Below, piece by piece: positions 1 to 10,967 of a stretch of DNA of 64,000 bases. Each line of letters opens with the position of its first letter. The first letter of the stretch is position 1. This DNA is from Aselliscus stoliczkanus (Eukaryota > Chordata > Mammalia > Chiroptera > Hipposideridae): contig CM066737.1 in NCBI GenBank assembly GCA_033961575.1, positions 46,662,771 to 46,726,770 on the forward strand, in the 5' to 3' direction. The notes beneath the pieces were generated by a model. It saw nothing but the letters and a program-made list of their open reading frames with translations, did no database searches and was not told where the DNA came from. The position numbers were made by a program, and so were the translations under genes.

Positions 1-240
1 CAACCGGAGAAGCCTCCCCACAGTTGGGGCTTCCCTCATGGGGTTCGCCCTCTCTTGTCTCCGCTCGTCCTATCAGACCCGACACGGCCTCCTTTTAAAG
101 TTCTTTGTTTAGTGGTTCTGTTCCTCCAGTGTTCCGGGGTCCTCCAGGTTTGAATGCTGTATAATTTGCTTGTAATTTTGGTGTGATCCTGGGAGGCAGT
201 TAGCACAGCTTCTGTCTATTGCGCCATTTTACAGGAAGTC
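1..240 (-). mobile_element. L1 5' end (5'UTR), minus strand
   Basis: The reverse complement starts with the L1 5' terminus seen elsewhere in the window: a short leader, then AAAATGGCGCAATAGACAG, then the block about a conserved GGATCACACC. It matches the 5'UTRs at 10500-10787, 34050-34360 and 44871-45110. The body of this element lies beyond the left edge, so it cannot be assigned to the autonomous or the ORF1-only type. Confidence 0.85.
221..230 (-). promoter_or_regulatory. YY1-like site at L1 5' terminus
   Basis: On the minus strand this reads AAAATGGCGC, about 10 bases inside the element. It resembles the YY1 core (AANATGGCG). In human L1 a YY1 site at the same place fixes transcription initiation. 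The site is seen directly; its function here is inferred. Confidence 0.5.
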
Positions 241-465
241 TTCAATACCATGCTGTTTTGATTATTGTTCCCCTGTAGTACAAGCTGAAGTCAGGGAGTG
301 TCATACCTCTAGCATGGTTCTTTTTTCTTAGGATTGCTTTGGCTATTCAAGGTCTTTTGTAGTTCCATACAAATCTGATGATTTTTTTGTTCTATTTCTT
401 TAAAAAATGCCATTGAGATTTTGATGAGGATTGCATTACATCTGTATATTGCTTTGGGAAATATG
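241..465 (-). pseudogene. Old L1 ORF2 fragment (region downstream of RT)
   Basis: The minus strand translates to L1 ORF2-like peptide around 309-450, including PKAIYRCNAI, the conserved stretch downstream of the RT core. The sequence is diverged with no intact frame. It abuts the 5' end of the L1 at 1-240, so that element probably inserted next to or into this older one. Confidence 0.7.
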
Positions 466-835
466 GGAACAACATGGATGGATGTTGAGATTATAATGCT
501 AAGCAAAATAAGTCAGGCAGAAAAAGTAGAGAACCATATAATTTCACTGATATGTGGTATATAAAACTGAAAATAACAAAAGAACAAAAAAAAAACAAAT
601 GAAGAAACAAAACTCATAGACACAGACAATAGTTTAGTTGTTCCCAGAGAGTAAAAGGGGAGGGGTTAGTAGATCATGGTAAGGGGGATCAAATATATGG
701 TGATGGAAAGAGAACTTACTCTAGGTTGTGAACACACAATGTGATATAGAGATGATATATTACAGAATTATACACCTGAAATTTATGTAACTTTGGTAAC
801 AATTGTCACCCCTATAAACTTTAATTATAAAAATG
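466..835 (+). mobile_element. L1 3' end (ORF2 C terminus and 3'UTR), plus strand
   Basis: This begins near the ACATGGATGG motif of the ORF2 C-terminal region. It then runs through the SQAEK-type C-terminal codons into a 3'UTR ending in the TACACCTGAAATT signature seen at L1 3' ends. It is flanked on both sides by minus-strand L1, so it is either a separate 5'-truncated insertion or a rearranged piece. Its divergence fits an old element. Confidence 0.65.
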
Positions 836-882
836 TCAGTTATGTCCATTTCATCTTATGAGTCATTAAGGGCTGATATTTC

Positions 883-1365
883 TTAATTTATTTTCTGTTT
901 GGATGATCTATCCATAGCTGTCAATGATGCATTTAGGTCCCCTATGATAATTGTGTTTTGATCAATTTCTCCTTTCAGTTCTGTTAGTAGTTGCTTTGTG
1001 TATTTCAGTGCTCCCTGATTGGGGGCATAAATATTGATGACTGTTACGTCTTCTTGTTGTATAGTCCCTTTTATCATTATGAAAGTACATCTTTGTCTTT
1101 TGTTACCTTTTTTATCCTGATGTCTGTTTCATCTGATATTAGTATAGCTACATCTGCTTTTCTCTGAATACCATTTGCTTTGAGTGTCAATTTCCACCCT
1201 TTCACTTTGAGTCTGTATTTGTCCTTGTAACAGATATTTCTCTTGGAGGAAGCATATGGTTGGGTTTAGTTTTTTAATCCAATCTGTTACTTTGTGCCTT
1301 TTTATTGGTGAATTCATTCCATTTATATTTAGCGTGATTATTGATATATGAGAATTTCCTATCAT
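883..1365 (-). pseudogene. L1 ORF2 endonuclease remnant
   Basis: Two minus-strand pieces (1129-1365 and 883-1077) show the start of an AP-like endonuclease domain. The N terminus reads ISIITLNINGMNSPIKRHKV. A degraded catalytic-glutamate block follows (CFLQEKYL instead of CLQETHL), then IIIGDLNASLTAMDRSS, which holds the GD-N active-site motif. The frame changes between the pieces and RT sequence is absent downstream. Confidence 0.8.
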
Positions 1366-1439
1366 TCTATCTTTGGTTTTCAGTACGATGGTGTCTCCAT
1401 TGATTCTCTGTCTCTTTGTTGCTGTCTATTTTTTTTTTT

Positions 1440-1573
1440 AGCTGAGCCATCCTGCCACCTGTTGGCCGCTCAGCGGCAGCTCAGATCGGACTGGGCATCA
1501 AACTGCTGTTGCTCAGATCTCAGCTTGCACTCTTGAGCGAGCTCTTATCCAACTGAGCCACTCAGCCAGCCCT
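1440..1573 (-). mobile_element. tRNA-derived SINE, short B type
   Basis: The minus strand begins with a GGCTGGCTGAGTGGCTCAGTTGG-like A-box region and ends with the GCCAACAGGTGGCAGGATGG block plus an A-rich tail. It is flanked by an approximate duplication TTGCTGTCTATTTTTTTT (about 1419-1437 and 1575-1592), showing insertion into the surrounding L1. Related copies of about 145 bp lie at 17404, 22611 and 57059. Confidence 0.85.
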
Positions 1574-2029
1574 ATTGCTGTCTATTTTTTTTACATGTGG
1601 TGGTATTCTATTATTTTTCCCTGTGTTTCTTTTTTTATGTTAAATATTTCAGTTCTGGATTTTTTTTTTAGAGGTTACCATTAAATTTATGTAAAAGAAA
1701 CTTTCAGATTTAGAGTATTCCATTGTCTTCAGCATTCTTCCATTTCCACTCTCTTTTGCCGGTTCAGACCTTTACTCTTTTCCCTTTTATATTTTTGTTA
1801 TCACAAATTATCCCTATTTATGCTTGAGTTGATTTCTGCATTTCAGTAGCAAGTTGGTTTTTTTTCCTTTTTTTATGTGTATTTTTTTTCTTTATCCTGT
1901 ATGTTATGTTTAAGTGTATAGTGTTCTGTTTGGTGTAGGGGTTGCCATTTCTTGCTCTGTCTATCTGTTCATAATACTACTCATGGTTTTGTATTCTTTT
2001 CCATCTTTGTTTCAGGTCTAATAGCCTCC

Positions 2030-2770
2030 AGTATTTCTTGAAGTGCAGGTCTTGTGTTAGAAAATTCCCTCAGCTTATGTATGTCTGGAAAGGCTTTTAT
2101 TCCTCATTCATATCTAAAGAATTTCTTTGCTGGATATATTATTCTTGGCTCATCATTTCTCCCTTTTAATAGTTTGAATATTTAATTCCACTCCCTTCTG
2201 GCTTGCAGAGTTTCTGCTGAAAAATCTGATGATAATCTAATGGGCTTTCCTTTATAGGTAGCCATCTTCTTTTCCCTGGTTATCTTAATGATCCTTTCTT
2301 TGTCATTTTTTGACAACTTCAATACGATGTGCTTTGGAGAATGCTTGTTGCGATTGAAGTAATTAGGTGTTCTATTTGTTTCTTGAATTCAAATGTTTAG
2401 TTCTTTCCATAAGTTTGGGAAATTCTGGTCAACTATTTGTTTGAATATATTCTCTGTTTCTTTCTCTTTTCTTCTCCTTCTGGTATGTCCATTATTCTTC
2501 TTTGTTCTTTCCTATGGAGTCAGAATGCTCTTGCAGAATTCTTTCATTTGTTTTAATTCTCAGGTCTCTCTCTTCTTCCATCTGTGACATTTCCAAATTT
2601 CTATCTTTGATGTCACTGATTTGTTCCTCCACCTGGTCATCTCTATTACCTAAGCTGGCTATTTCATTCTTCATTTCTTTTATTGAGTTCTTAATCTCCA
2701 GAAATTCTATTTGTTTTTTGGGTTTTGTTTTTCTTTTAATTTCAGTGTCTTTGATAAAATGTTCATTTTG
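2030..2770 (-). pseudogene. L1 ORF1 remnant (old subfamily)
   Basis: The longest readable piece, 2492-2674, is a charged heptad-rich segment (EEQISDIKDRNLEMSQMEEE) typical of the ORF1p coiled coil. Sequence towards 2030 matches the RRM and C-terminal parts at DNA level (the Q-A-R-R-E-W region at about 2190-2210). The frame is interrupted by many changes. Confidence 0.7.
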
Positions 2771-4015
2771 ATCTTTGTGTTTCTGAGTTCATTAAACTGC
2801 CTTTATGTGTTATTCTTGAAAACACTGCAATCTTGAATTTTCTGTCATTTAAGACGTATATTTCCATGTCTTTAAGTCCATTTTCTGGAGACCTTTCCTT
2901 TTCTTTTTGAGCTATCTTGTTACTTGGGATACTCATGGCAATTAATGAATTATTGTTCTCTCTACCTAGGCATCTATAGGAGTGGGTTCTGCAACCAGTT
3001 GATAGGAAGAGGTCTTTCTTTTGCTTTCCAGTAGGTTTTGGTGGAATATTTTATTTTCTATCCCACAGCAGCCTTTTATTCTCTCTCGCACTGTACTATT
3101 ATATATTTTGTGCACGGTTCTGGATTTTCACCCAATGGGGGTGGGGTTCTCTGGAAGGTGGGCTTCTCCTCTGTGAGCAGGTCACCTGGGTCACAGGGCA
3201 AAACTTCCATGTGGGAATGTGGAGAGCTTCTAAATTTCCAAAGCTCTTCCTGCACCAGTTTCAGAATCTGTGTGTTTCAGTGACTCAATTCACCACTGCA
3301 GGGATCTGCCCAAATAGGTAGGGGCAGGGGTGGGGTGGGTTGTGAGTGGTGCCTTTGAGCAATGGCAGCAACCATTAGCACAGCCAGCCCTGTACCCAAG
3401 GCACCCTCCCTTTCACTGAAGCTAGTTGGGCTGGGAGTCAATGGCTGTGGGGCCACAGTTCTTAGAACTGCAAATATTTTGTTCTTTTGATCTGCTACTG
3501 TTCTGCTTATAGCACTGGGAAGGTGGGGGTGGGATGAGCTCTGGGTGGGTAGGAAGGAGTCCATTAGGCTTGGTGCCTATGTCTTCTGTCCTCCGCTTGG
3601 TAGTAAGGGCCTTAAACCACCGTTCTCACACTTCTTACCCTAGGTCTTTGCTCCAAGGTCACTGCTGTGAGTGTTGGGTTCAGCTGTATTATGTGCTGAT
3701 CCATTAGCTGTGACTTTGGGTCAGAAGGGGAGCACCGGCAGTCTGAATTCTTCCCTCTCTCATGACTACTATAGTTCCAGAATGTAGGGACCTTGGAGCT
3801 CCAAGCTCTGGTGTGCATTCTGTGGCCTGCGCAGCGTGCGTCTCCGCACTTTCCCCTTCCCTTCTCCCCCTTTAGCCCAATTTACCCACCTTTAGATGAT
3901 TTCAATTGCGAGTCTCTTAGTCTTGCCTGTCTGCTGTGCAGGGAGTCCTTTGTGGAATTATAGCTGTTCAATTTGTTGTAAATTCCAGGGGATATTTCAA
4001 GAGTCTCACCTCATG

Positions 4016-4026
4016 CCGCCATTTCA
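4016..4026 (-). promoter_or_regulatory. YY1-like site at old L1 5' end
   Basis: The minus strand reads GAAATGGCGGC next to the 5' terminus of the old L1. This is a close match to the YY1 core and corresponds to the site in the other L1s of the window despite an unrelated 5'UTR. Confidence 0.5.
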
Positions 4027-4030
4027 ATGA

Positions 4031-6417
4031 CCCATAAAAATTTTTATTTGTTTTTATATCCTTCAAAAATTGGTTACCTGATTCAATGGAAGCTATCAAA
4101 ATACAAAATAAGTCATTTTTTTCTGACTAGTATGTAAGTTGACATTCTGGGGCATTTTCAGAGAAGATGTATGATCTGCAAACTAAACCATTGCCTTTTT
4201 TTGGTATGTATAAAATAGATGTTTTTTAGGAACTTAATTGTCTTTGTTTAACAAATATTAAGAAAATATTTGTTGCATATTATATTAAGCTGTTAAGCAT
4301 ATAAAAATATAAGTGTGATTAGCTGTGAAGTTTATAGTCTTTATTTACAATAAACCCCAGAGTCATACATTTAAGTACCTTTTTTTCAAGAGAAAAAAAA
4401 ATAATTGGATAGGTTTGCCTTAGGGCATATTAATGACCAACAATCTCATTGTTCCATATCAGATTCTGTTCTTAAAAGATGGCGATAATGAAATGCAAAC
4501 AAATTTTTTTCCCATGGTATGAACATGTAATAATGATATCTTAAGACAGAGAATCAGTTTCACTGATTCTGCCATTGCCTCTACTCTCATGTGTTCCTTC
4601 TGAATCACCTTCACTTCGCCTGTGGTTAGGAGCTTTACAGCCACAGGAATTAATTTTCTCTAGAAGCTGACCTTTTTTGTTTGCGATTTATTTTTAAACA
4701 GCCTGAGAGAAGTGCATGGCCCTTCTGCTTTAGGTTCTTTTCTTTAATTTTTTTGAAGCATCCTTGATTTTTTTTTTCATTATGTCTGTTGGTTTTCAAG
4801 CAAGGTGACAAAATGACCCTGGAGATTTGGCATTCACATCCACAGTTGTCTGTGAATTTTTGTTAGCTCTATGATCCCCATTAATCCCAGCTACACTGCT
4901 CTATTCTGGATGGCTCCTGCTACTTCTATACGCTATGCACCATGTTTAGTTCTCTTCCCAAATATCTTGCCTGATGTCTGGGAAGTCCTTTTACTTTTGG
5001 TTCAGTCAAGATAAAGTTGACTCATTGTAACCAGAGCCTTTATAAAGGGAACTTTATAAAGGAAAATAAAAGCAAAATACAGGAAAATATAGCAAGAGAT
5101 AATATCCCAGAGGAAACTAAATTAAAGTCCATTTCAGTTGAGTTTAGCTAGTGCAATTTCAAAAAAAAAAATCTCAGCTCCATTCTTTCACCTCACACTT
5201 TTTAGGAAAAAAATAGGAGTGTACTAGAATAAGCTACTCAGACTTCTCATCTGAAGTAGATTTGAGTTGACACCACTTTCAGATAGGAAGAATCCTTGGT
5301 TTCTCTAAGAACTTATTTCCATTTCTTTCTGGATAGTAGTCCTCCATCTCATCTTCTCTGATTCTTGCTTATGCTAGACTTCCACCTGACAGATGCTCAA
5401 AATCTCTTGAGTCCTACCTCTCTTGGGCCTTACTTAGTTTTTGGTGCTCTTCAAAGGAAGGTGAATACATATTAGGTCTCAAAGATTTCTTCTTCAGTTG
5501 CAGGTTGTCAATCATTGTTCTTTCAGTTACCTCTTTCACAGATCTCCTTGGAAATGTCTCTGACGGTCCTTTCCTGACTCATTCCTCTCATTCATGTTTA
5601 CCTCATTTAAGACAGATTCATCAACCACTTAACTTCCTCTCTTAATATTTGATTCATGGTACCTCCTTCAAAACATCAGTGACTACTTACCACTGCCTTT
5701 TAGGAATCAGAGACTATTTACCTCATGCTCTTTCAGGAATACCTACTAAGTTCATTTGTTCTCAATTCTTTTGCAAAGGAGAGGTCACTGGCATGCCTTT
5801 GGCCCAGCGGATGGTCAGGACATTCTAGGTTATCTGGTTTCTACGTATCCCCAGATGACAATCTTCCAGAAACAATGAACACATTTTTATGGTGCTAAAA
5901 ACACTTTACACACTCACTAAATATAACAATTTCCATAAAAACTAATGTTTCCTCATAACCACAATTGTCATTCTATTGAAATTATAAGAAATCACCTAAG
6001 CATTTGTTTATGCAATCTATTTTCTTAATACTTAAATAACTGGATTGCAGAATTAAGCTGGTGGAAAATACCACCCAGAGAGAATTGGTTAGTGTGGTTC
6101 GGTATCATAGAAATTCCTTTTTGACTTTTTGATCCACTCCATTCTTGCATACGCCCACAGAACTGAATCCAGAGGGAATTGGCCAAGAAGTAATGGTGTC
6201 TCTCATTACCTACTCACAAATATGCATACACATAAATAATATGTGAACTTAGTCTTCAAAATAGAAGCTAGATAGCTAAAAAATGTAACTTTTAATAGAA
6301 TATTATGTTTAACATATTTTATAAACAAAGATAAATATGTTTTCACAGTTTGTTTGTGAAATATGGTTTAAAATATGCATAATTATTTTTTTAATCCTTT
6401 TATTGTGAAATAAACAT
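4031..6417. other. Unique AT-rich DNA, nothing recognised
   Basis: No reading frame over about 60 codons with family resemblance, no tRNA-like box pair, no long repeat shared with the rest of the window and no clear transposon end. A 61-codon minus frame at 4459-4644 has no recognisable motif. Old diverged repeats may be present below what I can see by eye. Confidence 0.6.
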
Positions 6418-7142
6418 TTTTTTAAATTAGTTTCAGGTGCACAACACAGTAGAATAGTTATACTTTTACTCCATCCATGAAGTGGTCTCCCTAACAAAAC
6501 ATGTGACCATCTGACACCCCACAAAATTTTAACAACATTATATTTCCCGAACTGTCTTTCATATCCCTGTGACAATACTGTAGTTACCTATTTATGCTGT
6601 CTAATCCTTTCCCCTTCTCCTTCATCCCCACCCCCTTCCCAACTAGCAACCCTGTTTTTCCTCTATATCTATGAGACTGTTTCTGTTTCTTATGCTCATT
6701 CATTCAGTTTTTCAAATTCCACATATAAGTGAGATCATGTGGTATTTGTCTTTCTCCGACTGACTTGTTTCACTCAACATAATAGTCTCTAGATCCATCC
6801 ATATCGTTGCAAATGGTACAATTTCATTCTTCTTTATAGTGGAGTAATACTCCATTGTATAAATGTACCACAGTTTCTTAAGCCAGTCATCTACCGATGG
6901 GCATTTCGGTTGTTTCCAAGTCTTGGCTATTGTAAATAGTGCTGCAATAAACATAGGGGTGCATATATTTTTTTGAATTAGTGTCTTGGATTCCTCTGGG
7001 TAGATTCCCAAGAGTGGAATTGCTGGGTCATATGGAAGTTCCATTTCCAGTCTTTTGAGATACCTCCATACTGATTTCCATAATGGCTACACCAATTTGC
7101 AGTCCCACCAACAGTGCACCAGGGTTCCCTTTTCTCCCCTAC
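6418..7142 (-). mobile_element. L1 3' end, minus strand, with internal 3'UTR deletion
   Basis: From the T-rich left end the minus strand carries the terminal GTGCACCTGAAACTAAT 3' signature. It then skips about 200 bases found in other copies (compare 21370-21620) and joins the ACTCCATCCATGAAGTGG block. It continues through the 3'UTR into the ORF2 C terminus. The 5' truncation point is about 7142, where plus-strand L1 begins. Confidence 0.8.
6712..7044 (-). pseudogene. L1 ORF2 C-terminal fragment
   Basis: A 110-codon open piece contains the hallmark [15 protein letters not shown], the KCPSVDDWLKKLWYIYTMEY block and the SETSQSEKDKYHMISLICGI terminus. These are the C-terminal (cysteine-region and tail) parts of L1 ORF2p. 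There is no RT or endonuclease, so it is a 5'-truncated dead copy. Confidence 0.9.
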
Positions 7143-7395
7143 CTGAAATTGATGTTGTATAATATTGTATGCCAACTGTAATTGAATATATAGACAGTCA
7201 CGGGATGTGGATTATATGGTGGAAGGGAGACAAAGGATTTGTAATAGATAGTATGATATGGGGAGGGAGGAGTGCGAGGGAAGAATTGGGGGAGGGGGTT
7301 GTCACTTTGAGGGTAAAAAGTGTAACTGTTGTACTTTGTTGTACACCTGAAGCAAATTAAAGATATATATAAATAAATAAATAAAATACAATGCT
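7143..7395 (+). mobile_element. L1 3'UTR tail, plus strand
   Basis: This starts in the CTGAAATTGATGTTGTATAA part of the 3'UTR and runs through the G-rich tract to GTTGTACACCTGAAGC and an AAAT-type tail. Its start abuts the minus-strand L1 at 7142. Either this is a twin-primed (5'-inverted) insertion or two separate insertions met here. Confidence 0.85.
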
Positions 7396-7968
7396 TAGTG
7401 GGGGAAAAGAAAGAAATAAAACAAATGTTGTTATAATACAAGAATGCAAAATAATATGAATTTTATAATACGCTCAAATAAAAAAAGATATACATTAAAA
7501 AAAGTTATACTTTGTCTGTTTCTTCCTGACTTAAAGCTTCAGGAGGGCAGAGAATGTGTCTATTTTGTAGTAACAATGTAATAACTAGTATGGCACATGG
7601 TAGGCAATCTAAAATTATTTCTCCATTAAATAAATGATCAGCAGGTAATATGTTGCCAAAATTTATTGTTTTCTTTAAATAGGGACAGTAAGACAAAATT
7701 AGTCATCATAAAGTAAGAACATGATTTTAACCATAGTTATAAACTTGAGTGCAACTGTAGAATGTTTTTGAAAGCAATAGATATAATTTTAGATAGTATC
7801 AATATCTAATGTCTCTTGATACCTTTGATTTACAAAAAGAAATATAATGCAAAGTTTTTAAAAATGCTTTCTCTTTAATTTACAGCTTATTGGTTAGAAT
7901 AATTGCCTTTTCCTATACAGGCTTAGTTTCATTTATTGTAAGTCAAATTTTTTTCAAAAGCACATATT
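7396..7968. other. Unique DNA with a possible MIR fragment
   Basis: No gene seen. At about 7505-7640 the plus strand has the order AGGGCAGAGAATGTGTCT, GTATGGCACATGGTAGGCAAT, ATTAAATAAATGATCA, resembling the 3' half of MIR-type SINEs. The rest is AT-rich without recognised elements. Confidence 0.45.
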
Positions 7969-8796
7969 TCGTCCTATACATATTTTATTTATTTTTTTTA
8001 AAAATTTTTTTTTAATTTTATTTTATTAGTTTTCGGTGTACAACACAATGCAATAGTTATACTCTTTACCCCCCAAAGTGAAAACCCCCCTCCCCCAGTT
8101 CGCCACCCCACTCCCCCCCCATATCATATATATCCATCACAACTCCCCTGACTCGCCTCCACAGCATACTCCACATCCCGTGACCACCCACATATTCAGT
8201 TGCAGTTGGCATACAATACTATACAACATCAGCTTCAGGTGTACAGTGCAGTGATCAAGCCTCTATTCCATCCATGAAATGATCTCCCTTACAAGACATG
8301 TGACTATCTGACACGCCACAAAATTTTTACAACATTATTATATTCCCCGAACTTTGTTTCATATCCCTGTGGCAATACTGTAGTTGTCTATTTATGCTGT
8401 CTAATCCCTTCCCCTTCCCCTATCCCCACCCCCCTCCCAACTAGCAACCCTCAGTTTTTCCTCTACATCTATGAGTCTGTTTACTTTGATCGTTCACTCA
8501 GTTCTTCAGACTCCACACACAAGTGAGATCACATGGCACCTGTCCTTCTCCGACTGACTTATTTCTCACAACATAATAGTCTCTTCACAACATTATCAAT
8601 TACATTCCCAGAACTGCCCCCATAACCCTGCGGCAACATTGTAGTCCCACATACACTGTCCAAAACCTTGCCCCTCTCCCTCTTCCCCACTCCCTCCCAA
8701 CCAGCAACCATCAGTTTTTCCTTTATATCTGCTTGATATGACATCAATCTTCTTAAATTGCCTCTCTGGGTTAGCTTGTTTACCCCTTTCTTTTGT

Positions 8797-9670
8797 TTAA
8801 AAAAGCCCTTTTAACATTTCTTGCAATGCTGGCTTGGTGGTAATGAATTCCTTAAGCTTATTCTTTTCTGAGAAGCTCTTTATTTCTCCTTCAATTTTAA
8901 GTGATAGCCATGCTGGATATAGCAATCTTGGTTGTAGGCCTTTATTTTGTGTCACTTTGAGTATCTCCTGCCACTCCCTTCTGGCCTGCAGAGTTTCTGT
9001 AGACAAGTCAGCTGTTAGTCTAACAGGAGTTCCTTTGTATGTAACCTGCTGTCTTTCTCTTGCAGCCTCTAAGATTCTGTCTCTGTCTTTAACCTTTGCC
9101 ATTTTAACTATGATGTGTCTTGGTGTGGACCTGTTTGGGTTCAGCTTGTTTGGAACCCTCTGCACTTCCTGGGAATGTATGTTGATTTCCTTCACCAGGG
9201 CAGGGAAGTTTTCAGTCATTATTTTTTCAAATACCTTTTCAACCCCTTGCTTCTTCTCTTCTCCTTCTGGTATCCCTATGATTCGAAGGTGGTTGCGCTT
9301 CACCTTGTCCCATAGGGCTCTTAAACTATTTTCATTGTTTTTTTATTCTTTGGTCTTTTTGCTGTGCCAACTGGGTGAGTTCTGCTATTTTATCTTCCAA
9401 ATCGCTGATCCGCTCCTCTGCTTCATCTACTCTACTGGTGATTCCTTCGAGTGTGTTCTTCATTTCAGTTATTGTATTCTTTAGTTCTAACAGGTTGTTT
9501 TTTATGGTTTCCCTATCTTTCTTTATGTCCTCGCTAAGTTCCTTAAACATTCTTATCATCAGTGTTCTAAACTGTGTCTCTGAAAGGTTGGATCCCTCTG
9601 TTTCATTTGGTTCCATTTCTGGAGGTTTCTTCTGATCTTTTACTTGTGACATGTTTCTTTGTTTCCCCAT
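8797..9670 (-). pseudogene. L1 ORF1 of copy 1, one frameshift
   Basis: This encodes the RNA-binding nucleic-acid chaperone of L1. The start MGKQRNMSQ is chosen because the autonomous L1 at 53270 begins at the same point and upstream sequence is 5'UTR. Codons are open from 9670 to about 9335 (coiled coil, with the heptad stretch up to AQQKDQRIK). A single extra A in an A7 run (T7 on plus at about 9338-9344, T6 in copy 2) shifts the frame. The RRM and C-terminal domain are then open to a TAA at 8797-8799 (RNHLRIIGIPEGEEKKQG, QARREWQEIL, EMLKGLF). Apart from this indel it is full length (about 290 codons). Confidence 0.9.
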
Positions 9671-9839
9671 TCTGGCTGTCGCTCTGGGATTGCTTTGATG
9701 TATTAGATAGATCACCAGGAGAGCCCTGGCTGGATCACGCAGGCACACAGCTCACGGCCCAACACTCCCAGGAGAACTCCCAGTCTCAGCCTGTCCCAAT
9801 CAGCCGCTCGCAGATCAGGCCGAGCAGCCCGACAACCAA

Positions 9840-10170
9840 TCACCAGCCTGGCAACTCTGCAAGCAGAGTGTGGAAAGCAGAGACCCAAGGCGGCTTGCGT
9901 GCTCCAGCGTCTCAGTGAGCAGCCTGTTGGAGTCGGATCACTCCCACTAGGCGTTTCCCTGGCAACACAGCACGAGCCGAGCGGAGGGTGGGGATCCGAG
10001 AAGGCTCGCGCACTCCCGGGTCTCAGTGAGCCTCCGTAGGAGCCGGAGGGCACTGCCCTATGTTTCCCTGGCAACGCAGTATAAGCTGGGCGGAGGGTGG
10101 GGATCTAAGGCCGCAGGCGCACGCACACGCACGCACGCACGCACGCACTTCGCCAATTCCACCAGACCAA
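9840..10170 (-). repeat. About 110-bp tandem units in 5'UTR (copy 1)
   Basis: GTTTCCCTGGCAAC recurs at 9953 and 10062 (spacing 109). The companion motif GGCTYGCGYRCTCC recurs at 9893 and 10003 (spacing 110). A weaker third unit starts at the GCCTGGCAACTCTGC block near 9850. The same units occur in the 5'UTRs near 33400-33680, 45500-45800 and 52850-53110. Confidence 0.75.
10117..10148. repeat. (CGCA)n microsatellite in L1 5'UTR
   Basis: About eight CGCA/CACG units within the copy 1 5'UTR. Copies 2 and 3 have only imperfect GCGCGTGCGTG or GTGTGTGCATGCG tracts at the same place, so it expanded locally. Confidence 0.9.
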
Positions 10171-10967
10171 TTAGGTCTCGGACCTGATCCTTCGTGGGAG
10201 GGCCCAAGCCCAACAAAATGGCGCCCTCCTTACACCACTTGCGTGCAAACTCCGCACCACAGGAACAACAATCCAAAAACCTCCAGCCTTTGCACCAAAG
10301 GTGCTCAGCTCAGTCCGTCCCCGCAGGCTCCCGGCTCACACAGCCACTCCCTCCATCAGGAACCAGGTAAGTGCTCACCGGCGAGCAAGCCCGGGTGCCG
10401 GCCCCACTGATTCTCCAGCCGCTCTCAGCCTCACCGAGCTGAGGAAAGAGAGTCCTCACTAATTTATTGCCGGCTATCTTAGAACTCCTCTTCCCGGCAA
10501 AGGAGCTCTGGGCTGGTGAGCTTGGGGTGCGGCCGGAGGGTCTCTCCCCCAACCAGACAAGCTTCCCACGGCTGGGGCTTCCCTCACGGGGTTTGCCCTC
10601 TCTCGTCTCCGCCCGTCCTACCAGACCCGACGTGGCCTCCTCTTTAAGTTCTTCGTTTAGTGGTTCTGTTCCTCCAGTGTTCCGGGGACCTCCAGGGTTG
10701 AATGCTGTATAATTTGGTTGTGATTTTGGTGTGATCCTGGGAGGCAGTTAGCAAAGCGTCTGTCTATTGCGCCATTTTTCTCTAACCTCGTCCTATACAT
10801 ATTTTAGATTAAAGAAAAGGATCTGAAATTGGATCCATTTGTCTCCTTTTTTTATTAAAATGATGCTAGTCAAAAGATGACTATGATGCTACATTAATAG
10901 ATGTGTTAATTGGCGTAATTACCCCAAAGCAACAGAATCTTTAAATCACATTTAAAAAAATTATTTA

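Larger units (their letters stand above)
836..4030 (-). mobile_element. Old L1, minus strand, from ORF2 endonuclease to 5' end
   Basis: In sense order (right to left) there is a 5'UTR from about 4027 to 2780, beginning with a GAAATGGCGGC motif. ORF1 remnants follow at about 2770-2030, then the intergenic region, then an endonuclease remnant at 1365-883. Coding frames are broken throughout. A SINE splits it at 1440-1573. The 5'UTR differs from the other L1 5'UTRs here, so this is a distinct, older subfamily. Confidence 0.75.
7988..10787 (-). mobile_element. ORF1-only L1-derived element (half-L1/HAL1-like), copy 1
   Basis: A 2.8-kb minus-strand element flanked by a 19-bp duplication TCGTCCTATACATATTTTA (7969-7987, 10788-10806). 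Sense order: YY1-like 5' terminus, CpG-rich 5'UTR with about 110-bp tandem units, ORF1 (9670-8797), a short junction near 8745-8760, a duplicated 3'UTR-like block (about 8585-8745), a stub of the ORF2 C terminus (about 8490-8585), the 3'UTR and an A-rich tail. Endonuclease and RT are absent. Copy 2 (31562-34360) has the same junctions, so the deletion was present in the source element. Mobilisation presumably depended on L1 ORF2p supplied in trans. Confidence 0.88.
9671..10787 (-). promoter_or_regulatory. L1-type 5'UTR/internal promoter of copy 1
   Basis: About 1.1 kb, markedly richer in G+C and CpG than its surroundings. It has a YY1-like AAAATGGCGC at 10769-10778 close to the 5' end and two to three tandem units of 109-110 bp near ORF1. 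Their GTTGCCAGGGAAAC-type boundary is at about 9953 and 10062 on the complementary strand. L1 5'UTRs act as internal promoters; activity here is inferred. Confidence 0.7.

Noticed and set aside
4459..4644. 61-codon minus frame as a possible small gene
   Set aside because: No recognisable motif or homologous family, no splice or promoter context, and typical of chance frames.
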